Shown one piece after another: positions 49,895 through 58,854 of a DNA stretch of 64,000 nucleotides; the first letter of the stretch is position 1; each line of letters opens with the position of its first letter. The notes beneath the pieces were generated by a model that had not been told where the DNA came from, did no database searches, and worked only from the letters and a program-made list of their open reading frames with translations. The translations under genes and the position numbers were made by a program. The stretch is from Bradyrhizobium sp. 21 (GTDB taxonomy: Bacteria; Pseudomonadota; Alphaproteobacteria; Rhizobiales; Xanthobacteraceae): the NCBI RefSeq assembly GCF_023073335.1, contig NZ_JADPJG010000019.1, positions 62,001 to 126,000 of the forward strand, read 5' to 3'.

Positions 49895-50506
49895 TTGTCT
49901 GACCGTTTCCTCCCGTCCGAAGCTACGCCGCATTCTCCTCTCGCTGCATTGATGTGGCCGACCCGGCCGGGCGAAACCGTCGGCGCATTTCGCGCCGTCG
50001 TGCTGATCGCGCTCGGCACCGCGCTGCTGGCGCTGTCGGCCAAGGTGAGCCTGCCGCTGCCTTACGTGCCCATGACCTTGCAGACCCTGGTCGTGCTGAT
50101 GATCGGCGCGGCCTATGGCTGGCGGCTTGGCAGCGCCACCATGATCGCCTACCTCGCCGAGGGTGCGGTCGGACTGCCGGTGTTCGCCGGCCCGGTCGGC
50201 GGGATCGCGCCGCTGGTCGGCCCGACCGCGGGCTATCTGTTCGGCTTCATCGGCGCCGCCTTTGTCACCGGCTGGCTCGCCGAGCGCGGCTGGGATCGCA
50301 GCGTGGCGCTGCTGTTTGCGGCGATGGCGGTCGGCCACATCGTCATTCTGGCCACAGGATTCGGCTGGTTGGCGTGCGGCCTCGGTCTTGGCGCGGCCAA
50401 GGCCTGGCAGGTCGGCATCGTGCCGTTCATCGCGGCATCGCTGGTCAAGAACGCGCTTGGGGCGACGCTGATGCCGGCCGCGCGCCGGCTCCTCGATCGC
50501 CGGTAA
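49895..50506 (+). CDS. bioY: biotin transporter BioY
   Basis: 203 residues from TTG 49895 (CCGGAG upstream). Six membrane segments; BioY motifs VSLPLPYVPMTLQTLVVLMI, GAAYGWRLGSATMIAYLAEG, VGLPVFAGPVGGIAPLVGPT and AGYLFGFIGAAFVTGWLAE. BioY is the substrate-binding S component for biotin uptake and can work alone when bioMN are absent, as here. It might share a transcript with the aminotransferase. Confidence 0.93.
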   Translation: MSDRFLPSEATPHSPLAALMWPTRPGETVGAFRAVVLIALGTALLALSAKVSLPLPYVPMTLQTLVVLMIGAAYGWRLGSATMIAYLAEGAVGLPVFAGPVGGIAPLVGPTAGYLFGFIGAAFVTGWLAERGWDRSVALLFAAMAVGHIVILATGFGWLACGLGLGAAKAWQVGIVPFIAASLVKNALGATLMPAARRLLDRR

Positions 50507-50589
50507 AGCGCGCAAGTCCGAGCAGTTCCAATTGACAGAGCCGGCCAAGTTGATCTTGGCTGGCTCTGAGTTTGAGGGGGAGTGAAACA

Positions 50590-51927
50590 ATGACAACGAC
50601 AACGATGGCGGGGGAGCCGGCTGCACCGGCTGCCGCCGCCAAGCCGTGGTACAAGGTTCTCTACGTTCAGGTGCTGATCGCGATCGTGCTCGGCGCCATC
50701 GTCGGCTCGTTCTGGCCGGACTTCGCCAAGAACGAATGGATCAAGGCGCTCGGCGACGGCTTCGTCAAGCTGATCAAGATGGTGATCGCGCCCATCATCT
50801 TCTGCACGGTCGTGTCGGGCATCGCCCATATCCAGGATGCCAAGAAGGTCGGCCGCATCGGCGTCAAGGCGCTGGTCTATTTCGAGATCGTCTCGACTTT
50901 CGCGCTGGTGATCGGGCTTCTCGTCGGTAACCTCGCCAAGCCCGGCGCAGGCTTCGGCAACGCGGCGGCGAATGCGCAGGCGGTTGCCAAGTTCGCAGAT
51001 CAGGCCAAGGCGCAAAAGAGCGTTGATTTCGTCCTCCACATCATCCCCGACACCGTGGTCGGCGCCTTCGCGCAGGGTGAAATTCTCCAGGTGCTGCTGT
51101 TCTCGGTGCTGTTCGGCTTTGCCATCATGGGACTTGGCGAGCGCGGCCATACCATCCGCAGCTTCATCGACGACGCCGCGCATGCGGTGTTCGGCGTCAT
51201 CTCCATCGTGATGCGCGCGGCGCCGATCGGCGCGTTCGGAGCCATGGCCTACACGATCGGCGTGTACGGACCGACGGCGCTCGGCAATCTCATCGGACTG
51301 ATCGCGACGTTCTATGCCACTGCGGCACTGTTCGTGTTCGTCGTGCTCGGCATCATCGCGCGCCTCGCCGGCTTCTCGATCTTCAAGTTCCTGGCCTACA
51401 TCAAGGACGAGCTGCTGATCGTGCTCGGCACCTCGTCCTCGGAAAGCGCGCTGCCCTCCCTGATGGAAAAGCTCGAGCGCCTCGGCTGCTCCAAGTCGGT
51501 GGTCGGCCTCGTGGTGCCCACGGGCTATTCGTTCAACCTCGACGGCACCAACATCTACATGACGCTGGCGACGCTGTTCATCGCGCAGGCGCTCGGCGTC
51601 GATCTCACCTTCGGCCAGCAGCTTACCATCCTGATCGTGGCAATGCTGACCTCGAAAGGCGCCTCCGGCATCACCGGGGCGGGCTTCATCACGCTCGCCG
51701 CGACGCTCGCCGTGGTCGATCCGCGTCTTGTGCCGGGCATGGCGATCGTGCTCGGCATCGACAAGTTCATGAGCGAGTGCCGGGCGCTGACCAATCTGTG
51801 CGGCAACGGCGTGGCCTGCGTGATCGTCGCCTGGTGGGAGGGCGAGCTCGATCGCGACAAGCTCAACGCGCGGCTGAACCGGCAGATCGATCCGACGGAC
51901 ATGGAAACCGCTGTCACGACGGACTGA
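50590..51927 (+). CDS. dctA: C4-dicarboxylate:cation symporter (DctA type)
   Basis: 445 residues from ATG 50590 behind GAGGGGGAG. Glutamate/dicarboxylate symporter fold: ALGDGFVKLIKMVIAPIIFC, the serine-rich loop ELLIVLGTSSSESALPSLME (re-entrant loop 1), VPTGYSFNLDGTNIYMT with the NxDG motif, TSKGASGITGAGFITLAATL, and LGIDKFMSECRALTNLCGNG. It takes up succinate, malate and fumarate with protons or sodium; in rhizobia DctA feeds symbiotic bacteroids. No dctBD genes are adjacent and the family has several paralogues, so the symbol rests on similarity. Confidence 0.9.
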   Translation: MTTTTMAGEPAAPAAAAKPWYKVLYVQVLIAIVLGAIVGSFWPDFAKNEWIKALGDGFVKLIKMVIAPIIFCTVVSGIAHIQDAKKVGRIGVKALVYFEIVSTFALVIGLLVGNLAKPGAGFGNAAANAQAVAKFADQAKAQKSVDFVLHIIPDTVVGAFAQGEILQVLLFSVLFGFAIMGLGERGHTIRSFIDDAAHAVFGVISIVMRAAPIGAFGAMAYTIGVYGPTALGNLIGLIATFYATAALFVFVVLGIIARLAGFSIFKFLAYIKDELLIVLGTSSSESALPSLMEKLERLGCSKSVVGLVVPTGYSFNLDGTNIYMTLATLFIAQALGVDLTFGQQLTILIVAMLTSKGASGITGAGFITLAATLAVVDPRLVPGMAIVLGIDKFMSECRALTNLCGNGVACVIVAWWEGELDRDKLNARLNRQIDPTDMETAVTTD

Positions 51928-51962
51928 TCTGCCAACGACACGTGACGGCGCCAGCGGTGCCG

Positions 51963-52841
51963 TCAGACCTTGAAGTAATAGGGCTGGTCGAGATCCTCGA
52001 TCAGCCCTTTTTCTTTCGGCGCCCAGCCGAGCAAAGCGCGCGTCTTCGCGCTCGACGTCGGAACGTCGGCGCCCGCGAACTGCGCGAACCAGCCGAAATG
52101 CGCGGGCGCTTCCTCCGGCGATTTCGAGACGACGGGTACGCCGAGCCGCCGGCCGATCACCTCCGCAATCGCCTTGAAGGGCACGCCTTCCTCGGCGATC
52201 GCGTGATAGTGCCTTGCGGTTGCGCCTTGCTCCAGCGCCAGCCGGTAGACGCGCGCGGCATCGAGGCGGTGCGCGGCCGGCCAGCGGTTGCCGCCATCGC
52301 CGATATAGGCCGCCACGCCTTTCTCGCGTGCGAGGTTGATCAGGATCGGAACGAAGCCATGATCGCCTTCACCGTGGGTGGATGGCGGAAGCCGGACCAC
52401 GGCCGCGCGGACGCCGGCGAGCGACAGCGCGGTCGATTCCGACACACGCGGAAAGCGGTGCGCGGACTCATCATCCTCGGTCGCGAGCCGGCCGGGGGCC
52501 AGCAGCGCGACGCCGGAGGTGACGATGAGCGGACGGTCGGAGCCCTTGAGCTCCTCGCCGATCGCCAGGATCGCGCGGCGGTCGAGTTCGCAATTGTCGA
52601 GGAATTTCGAGAAATCATGGTTGAAGCCGAGGTGGAGCACGCCGTCGGAGGCGGCCGCGCCGCTGCGCAGAGACGCATGATCCTCCAGCGACCCGCGATG
52701 AATTTCGGCCCCCATCGCCGTGAGAGCTGCGGCACTCGCATCAGAGCGGGCAAGGCCGGTGACACCGTGGCCCGCGGCCATCAGGTCGCGAACGACGGCG
52801 GAGCCGACGAAGCCGGTGGCGCCAGTGACGAAAACACGCAT
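51963..52841 (-). CDS. extended SDR (NAD-dependent epimerase-like) oxidoreductase
   Basis: 292 residues from ATG 52841. Rossmann start RVFVTGATGFVGSAVVRDLM (TGxxGxxG), DGVLHLGFNHDFSKF, LIVTSGVALLAPGR, and RLPPSTHGEGDHGFVPILIN; the classical YxxxK is not obvious, as in several atypical SDRs close to NmrA/epimerase proteins. Substrate unknown. It is divergent from an MmyB-type HTH regulator with two direct repeats between, so regulation by that protein is likely. Confidence 0.88.
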   Translation of the reverse strand: MRVFVTGATGFVGSAVVRDLMAAGHGVTGLARSDASAAALTAMGAEIHRGSLEDHASLRSGAAASDGVLHLGFNHDFSKFLDNCELDRRAILAIGEELKGSDRPLIVTSGVALLAPGRLATEDDESAHRFPRVSESTALSLAGVRAAVVRLPPSTHGEGDHGFVPILINLAREKGVAAYIGDGGNRWPAAHRLDAARVYRLALEQGATARHYHAIAEEGVPFKAIAEVIGRRLGVPVVSKSPEEAPAHFGWFAQFAGADVPTSSAKTRALLGWAPKEKGLIEDLDQPYYFKV

Positions 52842-52887
52842 GAGCAATCTCCAGAGGGGTTGGTGGAGACGAACATCTGCGCTAGAA

Positions 52888-52921
52888 TTATCCGGGTAAA
52901 GTAGTGATGTTATCAGGGTAT
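52888..52921. promoter_or_regulatory. direct-repeat operator between divergent genes
   Basis: TTATCCGGGTAA (52888-52899) and TTATCAGGGTAT (52910-52921) share 10 of 12 bases and start 22 bases apart, two helical turns, so both face the same side of the DNA. They lie in the 93-base gap between the SDR gene and the HTH gene. Confidence 0.6.
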
Positions 52922-52934
52922 AATAGCTAACACG

Positions 52935-53771
52935 ATGAGCGAGGCTCTCTCCAGCGAAAACCTGCTCGGGACCTATCTGAAGGACCGCCGCACCCGGCTC
53001 GATGCGGCCGCGTTCGGCCTCAGCGGCAGCCGCCGGCGTACGCCCGGACTGCGCCGCGAGGAGGTTGCGCAGCGCGCCAATATCAGCCCGACCTGGTACA
53101 CATGGCTGGAGCAGGGCCGCGGCGGTGCGCCGTCGGCCGACGTGCTCGACCGCATCGCGCGCGCCCTGATGCTGACCGATGTCGAGCGCGAGCACCTGTT
53201 CCTGATCGGCCTCGGCCGTCCGCCCGAGGTGCGTTACCAGGCGGGCGAGGGCGTCTCGCCGCGGCTGCAACGCGTGCTCGATGCGCTGAAATTCAGCCCG
53301 GCCCTGGTGCGGACGGCAATTTGGGATGTCGTCGCCTGGAATAAGGCTGCAAGCACCGTGCTCACCGATTATGGCGCGATCCCGCCGGGACAGCGCAACA
53401 TCCTGCGCTTCATCTTCTGCAATCCGCGCGTGCGCGCCGCGCAGTATGATTGGGACAGCGTGGCCCGCTTCGTGGTGGCGGCATTCCGGGCAGACGCCGC
53501 GCGCGCAGGCGCGGTCTCGCATGTTGCCGATTTCGTCGCTGAACTCTGTCAAACCAGCCCGGAATTCGCGGCGCTGTGGCGCGACAACGACGTACGCCAT
53601 CATGGCGACGGCACCAAGCGGCTGCGGCACCCCGTTCACGGTACGATGTCGTTCGAATATTCGAGCTTCAACGTCGAGGGCCGCTCCGATCTCAGCATGA
53701 TCGTCTACAATCCGGCGACGCCTGAGGATGCCGAGCGGATCAAAGAGCTGCTTGCCGAGCGCGCCGACTGA
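52935..53771 (+). CDS. XRE-type regulator with MmyB-like ligand domain
   Basis: 278 residues. Residues 10-85 are the HTH (LGTYLKDRRTRLDAAAFGLS, RTPGLRREEVAQRANISPTW, YTWLEQGRGGAPSADVLDRI). Residues 105-270 are the MmyB-like ligand-binding domain (LDALKFSPALVRTAIWDVVA, WNKAASTVLTDYGAIPPGQR, HPVHGTMSFEYSSFNVEGRS). Family members usually control the divergent oxidoreductase gene and bind a hydrophobic ligand, fitting the neighbouring SDR gene. Confidence 0.93.
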   Translation: MSEALSSENLLGTYLKDRRTRLDAAAFGLSGSRRRTPGLRREEVAQRANISPTWYTWLEQGRGGAPSADVLDRIARALMLTDVEREHLFLIGLGRPPEVRYQAGEGVSPRLQRVLDALKFSPALVRTAIWDVVAWNKAASTVLTDYGAIPPGQRNILRFIFCNPRVRAAQYDWDSVARFVVAAFRADAARAGAVSHVADFVAELCQTSPEFAALWRDNDVRHHGDGTKRLRHPVHGTMSFEYSSFNVEGRSDLSMIVYNPATPEDAERIKELLAERAD

Positions 53772-53864
53772 CGGATTTTGCGAACTCGCGCGTTTCAGCC
53801 GCATCCGACGTTGATGGGGCAGGCGGCATTCGCGGGCAGGGCTCCTCGCCGTGAGCGCCGAAGG

Positions 53865-55097
53865 TCAGAACCGCTCCGGCCGGTAAGGCGTCGGATCGAT
53901 CGCCGGCGTTTCGCCGCTCATCATCTCGGCGAGCAATCGTCCGGTCGCGGGTCCCAGCGTAAAACCCTGGTGGCCGTGGCCAAAATTCATCCAGAGGCCG
54001 GGATGGCGCGGGGCAGGGCCGAGCACCGGCAGCATGTCGGGCGTGCAAGGCCTCGTGCCGAACCACGGGTCGGGCTCGACGCGCTTGCCGAGGTCGATCA
54101 GCTCGCGCGCCGAAGCTTCGGCGCTGGCGAGTTGCACGGGCGTTGCGAGCGCGTCCATGCCGGTCAATTCCGCACCGGTGGTGATGCGGATGCCCTTGGC
54201 CATCGGGCCCATGGCATAGCCGCCGGCCTTGTCGACCAGCGGCAAATCGAGCGAGGCGCCGCCGCTGTAATGCATGTGATAACCGCGCTTGCGCACCAGC
54301 GGAATGCGATAGCCGAATTTGTGCAGGAGATCGGGCGACCATGGCCCGAGTGTCACGACGGCTGTCGCGGCATCGATGCGCCCCTGGTCCGTCTCGACCG
54401 ACCAGCCGGTTGCGGTCTGCTGCAGCGACTGCGCATCGCCGAGCACGATGGTGCCGCCGAGGCGCTCGAACAGATCGGCATAGGCCGTGACCAGTGCGCC
54501 GGGATCGGACACCGTCCAGGTGTCGAGCCAATGGATCGCGCCGGGCAGGTCGTCGCGCAGGATCGGTTCGGCCTTGGCGAGCTCGGGTCCCGAGAGCGCA
54601 CGAAACCGCACGCCGAATTCGCGTTCGTCTTCTTCCGCCGACTTCACGGCGAGATCGAAGGACGCCGCGTCACGATGCAGGTGCCGGTATCCCGCGCGGC
54701 GGATCAGATTGTCGGCGTGGGCTTCGCGAATGAGAATGTCGTGCTCGCTTGTCGCGTAGGCGATCAGTCGCGCCCAGGCGTCGATCGCCTCGCGATGCCG
54801 CTTCGGCGCCGAATGCCACCAGTAGCGGAGCAGGGGCTCGATATGGAGATGCAGCGACGACAGGCTGTAACGCACGTCGTTGGTGCGGCCGGTCGCGATC
54901 TTCAGGAGCGTGACGAGGTCGCGCGGCATCGGGTAGGGGCGGACCGCTTCCGCCTGGATCATCCCGGCATTGCCGTAGCTGGTCTCGCGGCCGGGCTCCC
55001 TGCGATCCACCAGCGTGACCGACCAGCCGCGCTGCTGGAGGTGCAGCGCTGCGCTGACGCCGATCATGCCGCCGCCGAGTACGATGGCGCTTTGCAT
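53865..55097 (-). CDS. FAD-dependent D-amino-acid dehydrogenase-like oxidoreductase
   Basis: 410 residues. FAD-binding start SAIVLGGGMIGVSAALHLQQ, RREPGRETSYGNAGMIQAEA, VVTLGPWSPDLL, GYHMHYSGGASLDLPLVDKA, RPCTPDMLPVLGPAPRHPGL, and WMNFGHGHQGFTLGPATGRL. This matches the DadA branch, which oxidises D-amino acids to 2-oxo acids with electrons going to the respiratory chain; glycine-oxidase-like relatives are possible. Last gene of the amidase-MFS-oxidoreductase operon, 17 bases after the transporter. Confidence 0.9.
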   Translation of the reverse strand: MQSAIVLGGGMIGVSAALHLQQRGWSVTLVDRREPGRETSYGNAGMIQAEAVRPYPMPRDLVTLLKIATGRTNDVRYSLSSLHLHIEPLLRYWWHSAPKRHREAIDAWARLIAYATSEHDILIREAHADNLIRRAGYRHLHRDAASFDLAVKSAEEDEREFGVRFRALSGPELAKAEPILRDDLPGAIHWLDTWTVSDPGALVTAYADLFERLGGTIVLGDAQSLQQTATGWSVETDQGRIDAATAVVTLGPWSPDLLHKFGYRIPLVRKRGYHMHYSGGASLDLPLVDKAGGYAMGPMAKGIRITTGAELTGMDALATPVQLASAEASARELIDLGKRVEPDPWFGTRPCTPDMLPVLGPAPRHPGLWMNFGHGHQGFTLGPATGRLLAEMMSGETPAIDPTPYRPERF

Positions 55098-55113
55098 CGG
55101 AAGAAATCTCCTG

Positions 55114-56370
55114 TCAGGCCGGCTGCGGGGCGAGCTTCGGCTGCGCCGTGTGGATGGTTGCGGCGACCACGACGGACAACGCCGTCATCGCCACGAGGAA
55201 GCCGAAGGCGGCGTCGAACGATCCGGTCCCGGTGACGATGAAGCCGATGGCGACGGGTGCGACGAAGCCCGCGCTCTGGCCGCCGAGATTGACCATGCCG
55301 ATCCCGGATCCGATCTGGTCGTCGCGGAGCAGCTTGGTCGGAAGTGCGATCACCGACGCCAGCACGAAGGATTTGAAGAAATACACCACCGACTGGTAGG
55401 TGATCAGCATCGCGATCGTCTCCGCCTTGTACATGGCGTAGAGGAAGATGCCGGTCAATGCGGAGGCGCCGATCAGCAGATATTTTTCACGCTCGGCAAA
55501 GAACGTCGTCATCACCCAGCCGCCGATCGCGGTCGCGATCGTCGCCATCACGAACGGGATCGGCGCCACCACGCCCACGGTCTTGAGGTCGAGCCCGCGC
55601 TGCTGGAGCAGATAAAGCGGCATCCAGGAATCCAGGCCCTTGTTGACGCAACTGAGGCCGAACCACACCACCATCAGCTGCCACAGCAGCGGATTCTTCA
55701 CGAGCTCACGCATCGGCGCACGGTTTTCGGCCTTCGCGTTCGCGGCCGCGCCTGCACCGGCCTCGCCCGGACGTCCCAGATACGGGACGAAGACGAAATA
55801 GGCGACTGCGAAGACGATGCCCGCAATGCCGATCGTGTTGAAGGCATGGCGCCAGCCGAGCCAGAGGATCAGAGGAGCCATGATCAGCGGCGCAACCATG
55901 CTGCCGGCATAGTTGGAAGACAGCAGCAGTGCCGACATCTTCGGCCGGCTGTCCTTCTTGAACACTTCCGCGACGGCGCGGATGCTCGCCGGCGGGAAGC
56001 CGCCCTCGGCGATGCCGAAGATGAAGCGGATCGCGATCAGCGAGGTGAGCGACCAGGCAAGACTCGTGAACGCCGTGAACAGCGACCACATCACGATGGT
56101 GACGATCACCACATATTTCGAGCCGAAACGGTCGGACAGCCATCCACCGGGCACCTGCATCGCGGCGTAACCGAGGAAGAACGCGCTGATGACAATGCCG
56201 AGATCGGCGGCCTGGAGATGGAAGTCCTTGCCGATCTGCGCCAATGCCAGCGAGATCGCCGCGCGGTCGATATAAGAGATGCAATAGGCGACATAGAGCA
56301 AAACGAACGTGAAGACGCTGGTGTTTCGCTTCGACAATTCGGTCACGCGCGTCTCCGATTTGCCGGCCAT
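55114..56370 (-). CDS. MFS transporter, anion:cation symporter type
   Basis: 418 residues, twelve membrane segments. FVLLYVAYCISYIDRAAISL is typical of the ACS family; IVISAFFLGYAAMQVPGGWL then SDRFGSKYVVIVTIVMWSLF is the MFS signature loop, and GIAEGGFPPASIRAVAEVF follows. The family carries organic anions such as sugar acids, phthalate or allantoate; given the operon, an amino-acid amide or N-acyl amino acid is reasonable. 28 bases separate it from the amidase gene upstream. Confidence 0.92.
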   Translation of the reverse strand: MAGKSETRVTELSKRNTSVFTFVLLYVAYCISYIDRAAISLALAQIGKDFHLQAADLGIVISAFFLGYAAMQVPGGWLSDRFGSKYVVIVTIVMWSLFTAFTSLAWSLTSLIAIRFIFGIAEGGFPPASIRAVAEVFKKDSRPKMSALLLSSNYAGSMVAPLIMAPLILWLGWRHAFNTIGIAGIVFAVAYFVFVPYLGRPGEAGAGAAANAKAENRAPMRELVKNPLLWQLMVVWFGLSCVNKGLDSWMPLYLLQQRGLDLKTVGVVAPIPFVMATIATAIGGWVMTTFFAEREKYLLIGASALTGIFLYAMYKAETIAMLITYQSVVYFFKSFVLASVIALPTKLLRDDQIGSGIGMVNLGGQSAGFVAPVAIGFIVTGTGSFDAAFGFLVAMTALSVVVAATIHTAQPKLAPQPA

Positions 56371-56398
56371 CCGGCGGTCCAGCCAGCTGGTGTTGGTC

Positions 56399-57901
56399 TT
56401 ATTCCCAGGTCAGGAAGCCCGGCGTGGCCGACAGCGGCGGCGCCGCTGCAAGCCGGGCCAGATCGGGCACCGGCCGGGACAATTGCGCGTCGCCCGCGAA
56501 CGCCGCCTCAACGCTCGCGGCCACCGAGAGAACGGCGGCATCGCCGCCCCGCGGACCGACGATCTGGAGGCCGAAAGGCAGCCCGGCTTCATCGAGCCCG
56601 AGCGGAATGCTGATCGCGGGATGGCCGGGAAGCGTGACCGCATAAGCGAGCGCGAGCCAGTGGAAATAGGATTTCGTAGGGTGTCCGTCGATCTCGGCGG
56701 GATGGGGCTCCGACCACGGCCGGGGGCTGAGCGTGATGGTCGGGCTGATCAGCACGTCGGTCGTTTCGAAGAAGCTCTGCCAGGCGCGATAGATCCGCGT
56801 CTGCGTCGTCGCGGCGCGCGCGTGATCTTCGAGCGTATAGCCGAGGCCTTCCTCGACATTGGCGCGGACATTGGGACCGAGCATCTCGGGCCGCTCCTTG
56901 TAGTTCTTGCCGTGCTGCGCCAGGAACATTCCCGCGCGCAGCACGGCGAAGGCGTCGTCGGCGCCGGAGCAATCCGGCGTCGCCTCGCGGCATTGCGCGA
57001 ACAGCGGGGCAAGCTTGCTGACGCGATGGCTGAACACGCGCCGGATCGCCTGCTCGGTCGGTGCGAAACCAAAGTCGTCGGTGAAGGCGAGGCGCAGCCT
57101 GCCGAGCTCGGCAGGGCGCGGGGCAGCCCAGCGCTCGGCGCGTGCGCGCAACGGCTCGCCGGGCAGCGTGTAGGCGAGCGGATCGCGGGCATCGTCGCTC
57201 GCCATCACCGACAGCATCAGCGCGGTGTCGGCGACATTGCGCGCCATCGGCCCGTCGGTCGACAAATTTGACCAGCCGAACGCGCGCTTCTCGCTGGCGA
57301 CAAGGCCGTAGGACGGGCGCATTCCGACAATGCCGGCGAAGCCCGCCGGGTTGCGCAAGGAGCCGCCGGTGTCCGAGCCCGAGGCGAGCGGGGCCATGCC
57401 GCAGGCGAGCGCCACCGCCGAGCCGCCGGAGGAGCCGGCCGCCGAACGCAGGGGATCGAAGGGATTGCCGGTCGCGCCGAACACGGGGTTGCGGGTGTTG
57501 CCGCCGGCCGCCCATTCCGGTGTGTTGGTCTTGCCGAAGATGACGGCACCGGCCGCGCGCAACCGTGCGACCGAACCCTGGTCAGCGACCGGGACGTTGT
57601 CCCTCAGCAACGGGCTGCCATAGGTGGTGCGCAGGCGAGCGGTGTCCTGGGTGTCCTTGATGAGAACGGGGAGCCCGTGGAGCGCGCCCCGATCCTCGCC
57701 GCGCAGGAGGGCGGCCTCCGCTTCCTTGGCAGCAGTGCGAGCGCCGGACTCGTCCAGCGTCACGACGGCGTTGACGGCGGGATTGACGGTGGCGATCCGC
57801 GACAGGCAGGACTCCAGCAGCTCGACGGGTGAGATGTCCCGGGCAGCCAGGCGGCGGCGCAGCTCAACGGCGCCGGAATCGCAAAGTTCGGACAATGCCA
57901 A
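56399..57901 (-). CDS. amidase (amidase signature family)
   Basis: 500 residues from TTG 57901 (AAAGGGA upstream). The Ser-cisSer-Lys triad is present: Lys in LHGLPVLIKDTQDTARLRTT, and the two Ser in RSAAGSSGGSAVALACGMAP with SGSDTGGSLRNPAGFAG. The family hydrolyses amides to acids and ammonia. First gene of an operon with a transporter and a D-amino-acid dehydrogenase-like enzyme, which suggests stepwise uptake, amide hydrolysis and oxidative deamination of one compound. Confidence 0.93.
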   Translation of the reverse strand: MALSELCDSGAVELRRRLAARDISPVELLESCLSRIATVNPAVNAVVTLDESGARTAAKEAEAALLRGEDRGALHGLPVLIKDTQDTARLRTTYGSPLLRDNVPVADQGSVARLRAAGAVIFGKTNTPEWAAGGNTRNPVFGATGNPFDPLRSAAGSSGGSAVALACGMAPLASGSDTGGSLRNPAGFAGIVGMRPSYGLVASEKRAFGWSNLSTDGPMARNVADTALMLSVMASDDARDPLAYTLPGEPLRARAERWAAPRPAELGRLRLAFTDDFGFAPTEQAIRRVFSHRVSKLAPLFAQCREATPDCSGADDAFAVLRAGMFLAQHGKNYKERPEMLGPNVRANVEEGLGYTLEDHARAATTQTRIYRAWQSFFETTDVLISPTITLSPRPWSEPHPAEIDGHPTKSYFHWLALAYAVTLPGHPAISIPLGLDEAGLPFGLQIVGPRGGDAAVLSVAASVEAAFAGDAQLSRPVPDLARLAAAPPLSATPGFLTWE

Positions 57902-57905
57902 TCCC

Positions 57906-57965
57906 TTTCAAATTTTGAAAACGATTTAGCATATCGGAAACTTGGTGCTGCGCACGAATATTCGT
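57906..57965. promoter_or_regulatory. palindromes in the divergent amidase/regulator promoter region
   Basis: Two perfect inverted repeats: TTTCAAATTTTGAAA (57906-57920, one central base), just upstream of the amidase ribosome site, and ACGAATATTCGT (57954-57965). Either could be the binding site of the XRE-cupin regulator encoded divergently at 58104. Confidence 0.5.
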
Positions 57966-58103
57966 CAGATCCAGCTGTTTCATGCACAAATGCTGGTGCG
58001 TCTGCCCGAACGGCGATCAATGGGGAACCCAGGGTCGGACTCGGCCCGAAAATATTAGATGGATCGGTCAACAACTTTTCCGCCGCCGTGGTAGCCTTGC
58101 TGG

Positions 58104-58787
58104 ATGAGCTTGATCATGACGACGCCGGAGGGCGCCAATTCCCAGCTCGGCCACTGCCTCAAGGCAGCCCGCCAGGCGCGGGGACTGACGCTCAAGCAGG
58201 TGGCGGAGCGGACCGGCATGGCGCTATCGACGCTGTCCAAGGTCGAGAACGGCCTGATGTCGCTGACTTACGACAAGCTGTTGCAGCTCACCTCAGGTCT
58301 CAAGATGGAGATCGCCGAACTGTTCAACCCGGCGCCGCCGCGTCGCGAGCAGAGCCGGCCGGTCACGGCGCGACGGAGCATCAGCCGCGCCGGGCAGGGG
58401 CAGGTGATCACGACCGGGTTCTACACCTACACGTATCAATGCACCGACTTGATCGGCAAACGCATGGTGCCGATCCTGGCCGAAGTCCGGGCTCGCTCGC
58501 TGGAGGAGTTCGGCCCGCTGCTGCGCCACGCCGGCGAGGAATATTTTCTGGTGACGCGCGGTCGCGTTACCGTCCACACCGAGTTCTACGCGCCGGAGAT
58601 TTTGCGCGAGGGCGACGGCATCTATCTCGACAGCACCATGGGCCATGCCTACCTCAACGCCGGCGATGCGCCCTCTGCGGAAGGCGTCTGCCTCTGCACC
58701 AGCGAGGCGCCCGATCTCTATGATCAGCTGCGCCGGATCGCAGCGCGCGACGTGGCGCCGGTCGAGGACGATCCGCGGTCGCCCTGA
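58104..58787 (+). CDS. XRE-cupin transcriptional regulator
   Basis: 227 residues. HTH at residues 15-75 (LGHCLKAARQARGLTLKQVA, TGMALSTLSKVENG), a linker, and a C-terminal cupin at 130-205 (LEEFGPLLRHAGEEYFLVTR, FYAPEILREGDGIYLDSTMG, HAYLNAG). The PuuR/SutR-like layout uses the cupin to sense a small metabolite. It is divergent from the amidase-transporter-oxidoreductase operon, which it most likely controls. Confidence 0.93.
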   Translation: MSLIMTTPEGANSQLGHCLKAARQARGLTLKQVAERTGMALSTLSKVENGLMSLTYDKLLQLTSGLKMEIAELFNPAPPRREQSRPVTARRSISRAGQGQVITTGFYTYTYQCTDLIGKRMVPILAEVRARSLEEFGPLLRHAGEEYFLVTRGRVTVHTEFYAPEILREGDGIYLDSTMGHAYLNAGDAPSAEGVCLCTSEAPDLYDQLRRIAARDVAPVEDDPRSP

Positions 58788-58812
58788 AGTCGGCAAAGAG
58801 AGCGCGAAACGG

Positions 58813-58840
58813 AAAACGCCCGGCCAAGGCCGGGCGTTTT
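58813..58840. terminator. bidirectional intrinsic terminator
   Basis: AAAACGCCCGGCC, AA, GGCCGGGCGTTTT is a perfect hairpin with T-runs on both strands, placed between the convergent XRE-cupin and rne genes. Confidence 0.92.
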
Positions 58841-58854
58841 TGCTTGGGCTCGTC

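Noticed and set aside
52842..53804. Upstream extension of the SDR frame
   Set aside because: It is antisense to the MmyB-type regulator; the TGATGFVG Rossmann start is right after the ATG at 52841.
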